In this document: in pieces, positions 60,160 to 64,000 of the stretch
Layout: each line of letters begins with the position of its first letter
Position numbering within the stretch: the first letter of the stretch is position 1
DNA from: Paenibacillus uliginis N3/975
Lineage (GTDB): Bacteria > Bacillota > Bacilli > Paenibacillales > Paenibacillaceae
Assembly: GCF_900177425.1 (NCBI RefSeq)
Contig: NZ_LT840184.1
Coordinates: 4,939,705-5,003,704, forward strand
Direction of reading: 5' to 3'
DNA: 64,000 nucleotides
Program-made: the position numbers and the translations under genes
Notes under the pieces: model-generated
Databases searched by the model: none
What the model saw: the letters and a program-made list of their open reading frames with translations, nothing else
What the model was told of the DNA's origin: nothing

Positions 60160-60330
60160 CTACCTGTATTCTTGTTCGTTCTTTTCAACCGCAGCTCTAT
60201 CAAACTCCTCCGGCAATTGGCCTGTGGTGCTGTGATCAATCGCTGTCATGCAAGCACCATACTGAGCTTTGAGAGCCTCTAGCAGTGAAACTGAAGCATC
60301 GACCGCTCTCCTGAAAATACTATCGTTGTT
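60160..60330 (-). pseudogene. Small coding-like remnant without start codon
   Basis: An open frame of about 56 codons between stops encodes a plausible hydrophilic helical sequence (AVDASVSLLEALKAQYG, then QLPEEFDRAAVEKNEQEY). It has no ATG, GTG or TTG with a ribosome site at its start. It may be the C-terminal tail of a lost gene. No family is recognised. Confidence 0.3.
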
Positions 60331-60338
60331 CTATTGCA

Positions 60339-61256
60339 TTAAGGAGTAACGAGCAATGGCTCCCATTGCAGCCCTTCCCCAGCAATCTTCCTCCGAAGTT
60401 CGGATATTTCTTTCAACGTTTTCTCACGTTGAGATTCCAATGCCTGAATCGTCTGGTCATGCAGTTCATTCACTTTTTTCTTCGTGCTGTTGGCCATATC
60501 CGTAATGTCTTTTTTCCGCGCTGTATTGTATTTGGCAAGCGCCGTCGTCAATTCTTTAAACAATTTATCATATTGTTTTTTGGCTTGAGTCTTGCTTAAT
60601 TTCCCTTTACTATATTTCCACATCGTGCTGTCAAAAGAAGAATCGCTCGAGAGTTTGCGAAGATGCCACATGTTGCTGTCAAAAGAGGTATCGCTCACGT
60701 TATTTTTCATTTTCCAGGCAGCGCTATCAAAATGTGCAGGGTTGATTGTTTTTCTGTAATTCCACATATAGCTATCAAAATGTGTGTCGTTTAGCGCTTT
60801 ATCCAGCTTCCATAGCGTGCTGTTATAATGCGTTCGGTTAGCTGCTGTGGAGTACTTCCACATCGGGCTGTTATAAGTCCCCGGATTGATATAATTTCTA
60901 TACCTTTTCAAATCATCAGCCATTTCACGGTTGTTTCCATATAGCTGATCAAACTGCTCATAGTCAGCTTCCAGCTTCTCAATCCAAACCTTCTGGTCTG
61001 AAAGGACTTTGCTCTCCAGTGCATCCAATACGGCATTACTGGAATCATTAAATTGTTTGAAATCCTTGTCGATCCGCTCTTGATATGCTTTATAAGCATC
61101 TACTGTCTTTTTGTTATAAGTTTCGTACTGGCTCCTTACCTGATTGATCCATTTTTTATCCGCAGCATCAACAGCGGAAGCAGGGAGTATGGCCGCGGAA
61201 GCAATCAAAAGCGCACACACCATAAGCATGAACTTATATAAGAACATTTTTTTCAT
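60339..61256 (-). CDS. Secreted protein with six 16-residue Trp repeats and flanking helices
   Basis: This 305-residue protein has a signal peptide (ends PASAVDA). Residues about 35-115 are charged and helical (IDKDFKQFNDSSNAVLDALE). Residues about 122-222 contain six tandem units of 16 aa with pattern [TAS]-[HS]-[FY]-[DN]-S-x-[ML]-W-x-[YLM]; examples are THFDSYMWNYRKTINP and TSFDSNMWHLRKLSSD. The remainder is a long charged helix (TKKKVNELHDQTIQALESQ). The unit is not one I know. AGGAGG precedes the ATG. It is a stand-alone gene between the ROK terminator and the beta-mannosidase region; function unknown. Confidence 0.82.
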   Translation of the reverse strand: MKKMFLYKFMLMVCALLIASAAILPASAVDAADKKWINQVRSQYETYNKKTVDAYKAYQERIDKDFKQFNDSSNAVLDALESKVLSDQKVWIEKLEADYEQFDQLYGNNREMADDLKRYRNYINPGTYNSPMWKYSTAANRTHYNSTLWKLDKALNDTHFDSYMWNYRKTINPAHFDSAAWKMKNNVSDTSFDSNMWHLRKLSSDSSFDSTMWKYSKGKLSKTQAKKQYDKLFKELTTALAKYNTARKKDITDMANSTKKKVNELHDQTIQALESQREKTLKEISELRRKIAGEGLQWEPLLVTP

Positions 61257-61454
61257 TGAGCTATAACCTCCTGATCATGTTTTGCATAAGGAAACCAAGG
61301 AATATTTTACCTAATGGTAGTCTGTCTTCCAATAGTAAAAGGCCGAATTCATACTTTTGCACTAACAAAATAACTCCTAAGCTTCAATAATGTCATTTCC
61401 TGGGGAATAATCACGAACGTCTAGGACTACGTTTCCATTGGTTATCTAAATGAT
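61257..61454. other. Non-coding part of the gap after the Trp-repeat gene
   Basis: The 419-nt gap 61257-61675 holds the promoter side of the Trp-repeat gene, with no clear -35/-10 pair seen, and an R1 repeat. Beyond the repeat no supported gene was found; a 64-codon frame there ends inside the repeat. Confidence 0.4.
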
Positions 61455-61520
61455 CAAAAGGTCTGCTGACCTAGGCCCCCGCTGTCTGTAATGAGACGCT
61501 ATGCTTACAAAACATTCCTA
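61455..61520 (-). repeat. R1 dispersed hairpin repeat, degenerate copy 3
   Basis: In minus orientation: GGAATGTTTTGTAAGCAT, AGCGTCTCATTACAGACAG, then GGGGGCCTAGGTCAGCAGACC and CTTTTGATCA. The 5' part and the inner GGTC/GACC stem match copy 2, but the outer stem is lost. Confidence 0.6.
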
Positions 61521-61675
61521 CAGTCGCTCTTCTCTGAAAATTCCTGAGTGAATTCATAACGAAGAAATTCGGGGACATATACACCGTAGACCACAAAAAA
61601 AGCAAGCTACCCAAGAATGAATCTCGGATGACCTGCTCTTGTTTTTTCTGAAAGATAATATGCACAAATCGTAGA

Positions 61676-64000
61676 TCACCGTGCTGCTAAGGACTCCGAA
61701 TGGATGCAATCCGCCATCGAAAATACCTTCACTGTTCCCGGGGACGCCGGAATGAATGCTGTCTCGCTAGAATGACGGGAGCTAAAGGAAATCTTCTTCG
61801 GCTTCCCAGGGATCAGGTCGAAGAAGTTATCGCTGAAAATGCCTTCTTGTTCTGAAGACAGCCATACCTGGCGTGCAAACACATTGCTCTCCACAATAAC
61901 AACCGTACCGCCGTTACCCTGAACCTCTCTGACCGTGATGTCAGGGGTTTGCAGCAGAAGATGCTTGTCGGTTACAAAATAATGATCTTTGCTGTCCGCA
62001 ACGTCCCCTTCCAGCTCTAACTCTACGCGGAGGACGACCGAGGAAGGATTGTGTCCGCTCAGGAGTTCATCAACCTGAGTCTGATACACTATTAAAGCCG
62101 CCTGCGCATTGACTTGCACGGGAAGAGATAATGCGTGCAGTTCTTTCCCTTCGAAACTGATCAGCTCAAGCCGCAGGATACCCTCAATAGGTGCAGACAC
62201 ATCGGAAATCAAATGAACTGAAACGATGCCCTCCTCCTGCTTCTGTTCTACGGCAAGACAGACATCACGGAAGCTGCGCTTAGCAACATACTGCAATGCC
62301 TTCCACCGGCCCAAATAATCCATGCCCGCCCAGGAAGCGACCGGCCAGCAGTCGTTCATCTGCCAATATAGCGTACCCATACAGTACGGCTTATTACGAC
62401 GATGCGCTTCAATGGCTGTCTTCATCGCTTCCGCCTGCTGCATTTGGCTCATATACAGAAACGAAGTGAAATCCTTCGGCTCATGCATGTACTGGTCCAT
62501 ATAACTTTTGATCAAGTGGTTCCCCGCTCCGTTCTTCTGGTGTGCCAGCATAACCTTGGATTCCAGCTCCATATCGCTCTCACCAGCATACGTTCTTACC
62601 GTCTTGGGTTCTGGGAACGACTGAAAACCGTATTCACTCATGAAGCGTCCCACATATACGTTATAGTTATCAAACGGCTCGTTGTTGTGCCACACTCCCC
62701 AATAGTGGATATCGCCACTCGTGGTTTCGGGATTAGCATGCTGGTTCTTGTCCCTGCTGAGTGACACGAGCGGAGAAGACGGCCAATACTCAGCACCTGG
62801 TGCACATCTGCCGACGGCCTCTGGCAATATCTCGTGGAATATGGCTTCGTAATCTCTCCATAACTTCTCGCGAATGTCATTGCTGTACTGCTGCTTCCAT
62901 CCCCAGCCCGCTTTCTCATCATAATGCGCCCATGCAGAGTCAATCTCATTATTTCCACACCAGAGCACAATGCTCGGGTGGTTGCGCAGACGCGTCACAT
63001 TCTCCTCTGCTTCCAGCCGAACGCTATTCAGGAACGCTTCATCCCCGGGATACATACTGCAGGCAAACATAAAGTCCTGCCACACCATTAACCCATTTTC
63101 ATCACACAGCTCATAGAAAATGTCCTCTTCGTAAATGCCTCCGCCCCAAACGCGAAGCATGTTCATATTGGATTCGGCAGCAGACGCAATCTCATGACGG
63201 TAACGTTCTGCCGTTACTTCAGTTAGGAAGCTGTCATTCGGAATATGATTCGCACCTTTGGCAAATACAGGTGTCCCGTTCAATTCGATGTAGAACGATG
63301 TGCCAGCTTGATCTGCCTCCTGAACGAGACGGACGCTGCGAAGTCCGGTCCGTACTGAAGCGTGTGACACCGTCCGCTGCTCTGCTTGGAGTTCCGCACG
63401 GAATTCATACAAATTCGGCTCTCCAAGACCCCGGCACCACCATAGCTTAGGCTCCTTGATTTCCATAGCAAGCTCTATCGTGTTACTGCCGCCGGTTAGC
63501 TGTGTCTTTCTTTCCCACTTCTGTCCTGCTGTTGTGACAATAAGAGTTCCATCAAAATCATCATTTACCTCAACCGTTACAACCGCCTTCATTCGGGCAA
63601 CCGAAGCCGTCACCTGTTCCTGATGAATAAACACATCACGAATCACTGCCTCTGACCACGCCTCGATCCGGCACTCCCGCCAGATTCCGCTCGTCACAAA
63701 CCGCGGGCCCCAGTCCCAACCGTAATGATATGGTGCTTTACGAGCGAAGATGCTAACCTTCTTCTCGCCCAGCCCTCCTACTTCAGATTGGTCATTATCT
63801 GCCGGGAGTGCATATCCGAGCTTCTCTAGCTTTGGCAGATCCTCCTGAATCGGGGAACGGAAGACGATACGGATATGATTGCTTCCTGGCACGAGCCGTT
63901 CCTTGACATCAATCTTCCAGGAGCGAAACATATTGTCCGCAGCCAGAACAGCCTTTCCGTTCACATACACATCCGCATAAGTGTCCAACCCGTCAAATAC
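61676..64000 (-). CDS. GH2 beta-mannosidase, N-terminus beyond window
   Basis: The open frame enters at the right edge and gives 774 residues. It begins in the GH2 jelly-roll domain (DTYADVYVNGKAVL, SNHIRIVFRSP). The TIM barrel has MLRVWGGGIYEEDIFYELCD, the acid/base Glu in LWCGNNEIDSAW and the nucleophile Glu in GRFMSEYGFQSFPE, all as in GMan2-type beta-mannosidases. YKR...TLYWQMNDCWPV-like segments follow. It has no visible signal peptide in the part present and is likely cytoplasmic, removing beta-mannosyl residues from small oligosaccharides. The true start lies some 60-70 codons beyond 64000. Confidence 0.93.
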   Translation of the reverse strand, partial: VFDGLDTYADVYVNGKAVLAADNMFRSWKIDVKERLVPGSNHIRIVFRSPIQEDLPKLEKLGYALPADNDQSEVGGLGEKKVSIFARKAPYHYGWDWGPRFVTSGIWRECRIEAWSEAVIRDVFIHQEQVTASVARMKAVVTVEVNDDFDGTLIVTTAGQKWERKTQLTGGSNTIELAMEIKEPKLWWCRGLGEPNLYEFRAELQAEQRTVSHASVRTGLRSVRLVQEADQAGTSFYIELNGTPVFAKGANHIPNDSFLTEVTAERYRHEIASAAESNMNMLRVWGGGIYEEDIFYELCDENGLMVWQDFMFACSMYPGDEAFLNSVRLEAEENVTRLRNHPSIVLWCGNNEIDSAWAHYDEKAGWGWKQQYSNDIREKLWRDYEAIFHEILPEAVGRCAPGAEYWPSSPLVSLSRDKNQHANPETTSGDIHYWGVWHNNEPFDNYNVYVGRFMSEYGFQSFPEPKTVRTYAGESDMELESKVMLAHQKNGAGNHLIKSYMDQYMHEPKDFTSFLYMSQMQQAEAMKTAIEAHRRNKPYCMGTLYWQMNDCWPVASWAGMDYLGRWKALQYVAKRSFRDVCLAVEQKQEEGIVSVHLISDVSAPIEGILRLELISFEGKELHALSLPVQVNAQAALIVYQTQVDELLSGHNPSSVVLRVELELEGDVADSKDHYFVTDKHLLLQTPDITVREVQGNGGTVVIVESNVFARQVWLSSEQEGIFSDNFFDLIPGKPKKISFSSRHSSETAFIPASPGTVKVFSMADCIHSESLAAR

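Noticed and set aside
61471..61665. 64-codon minus-strand frame between the Trp-repeat and beta-mannosidase genes
   Set aside because: It ends inside the R1 repeat and has no ribosome site; composition does not suggest a real protein, though a transposase remnant cannot be fully excluded.

Overview
The window looks like chromosome from a Paenibacillus-type Gram-positive bacterium. The evidence is large secreted proteins with triple S-layer-homology (SLH) anchors and copper-amine-oxidase 'stalk' domains, a Bacillus-type DesK/DesR/Des cold-response operon, YdbS/YdbT-like PH-domain proteins, strong AGGAGG-type ribosome binding sites and CcpA-type cre sites. No rRNA, tRNA, phage or CRISPR was seen. 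One IS3-family insertion sequence is present.

Layout. 0-3 kb: an Erm 23S rRNA methyltransferase behind a leader peptide (MCCCIAFFRLR) and a terminator-like attenuator, then a CPBP protease/APH-like kinase pair. 3-25 kb: cell-surface region with a nine-repeat stalk-domain protein, a 2036-residue phosphodiester glycosidase/metallophosphoesterase SLH protein and a 1268-residue GHL10-type SLH protein. These are interspersed with an SDR epimerase, a WYL regulator with a GyrI-like protein, the YdbST pair, a TVP38/TMEM64 gene broken by an internal deletion, and a two-gene chromate transporter. 25-34 kb: a secreted beta-propeller protein, a two-component system with an acyltransferase, and a second stalk-domain protein. 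34-39 kb: KhtU/KhtT cation/proton antiporter and the des-desK-desR operon with a palindromic operator candidate. 39-45 kb: a sugar ABC operon with an internally deleted permease, a Gfo/Idh/MocA oxidoreductase and an IS3 element inside an older inverted repeat. 45-53 kb: a GDSL hydrolase and an unusual oligopeptide-type ABC importer. 53-64 kb: OsmC, an amino-sugar operon (Na+ symporter, AGE epimerase, NagB, NagA) with a divergent ROK repressor and a cre site, a secreted protein with six 16-residue tryptophan repeats, and a beta-mannosidase cut by the window edge.

Most striking system: the importer at 46.0-52.9 kb. Its binding protein reads as a circular permutation of the SBP_bac_5 fold: the normal C-terminal third follows the lipobox, and the normal N-terminal two thirds come after it. 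Both permeases carry long extra N-terminal membrane regions, one containing a duplicated TGN-[VI]-F-x4-GFNL module. Both ATPase domains are fused in a divergently transcribed gene. Two families of repeated intergenic hairpins were also found: R1 (about 65-80 nt, three copies, plus related terminator hairpins) and R2 (about 60 nt, two copies, both inside the importer locus).
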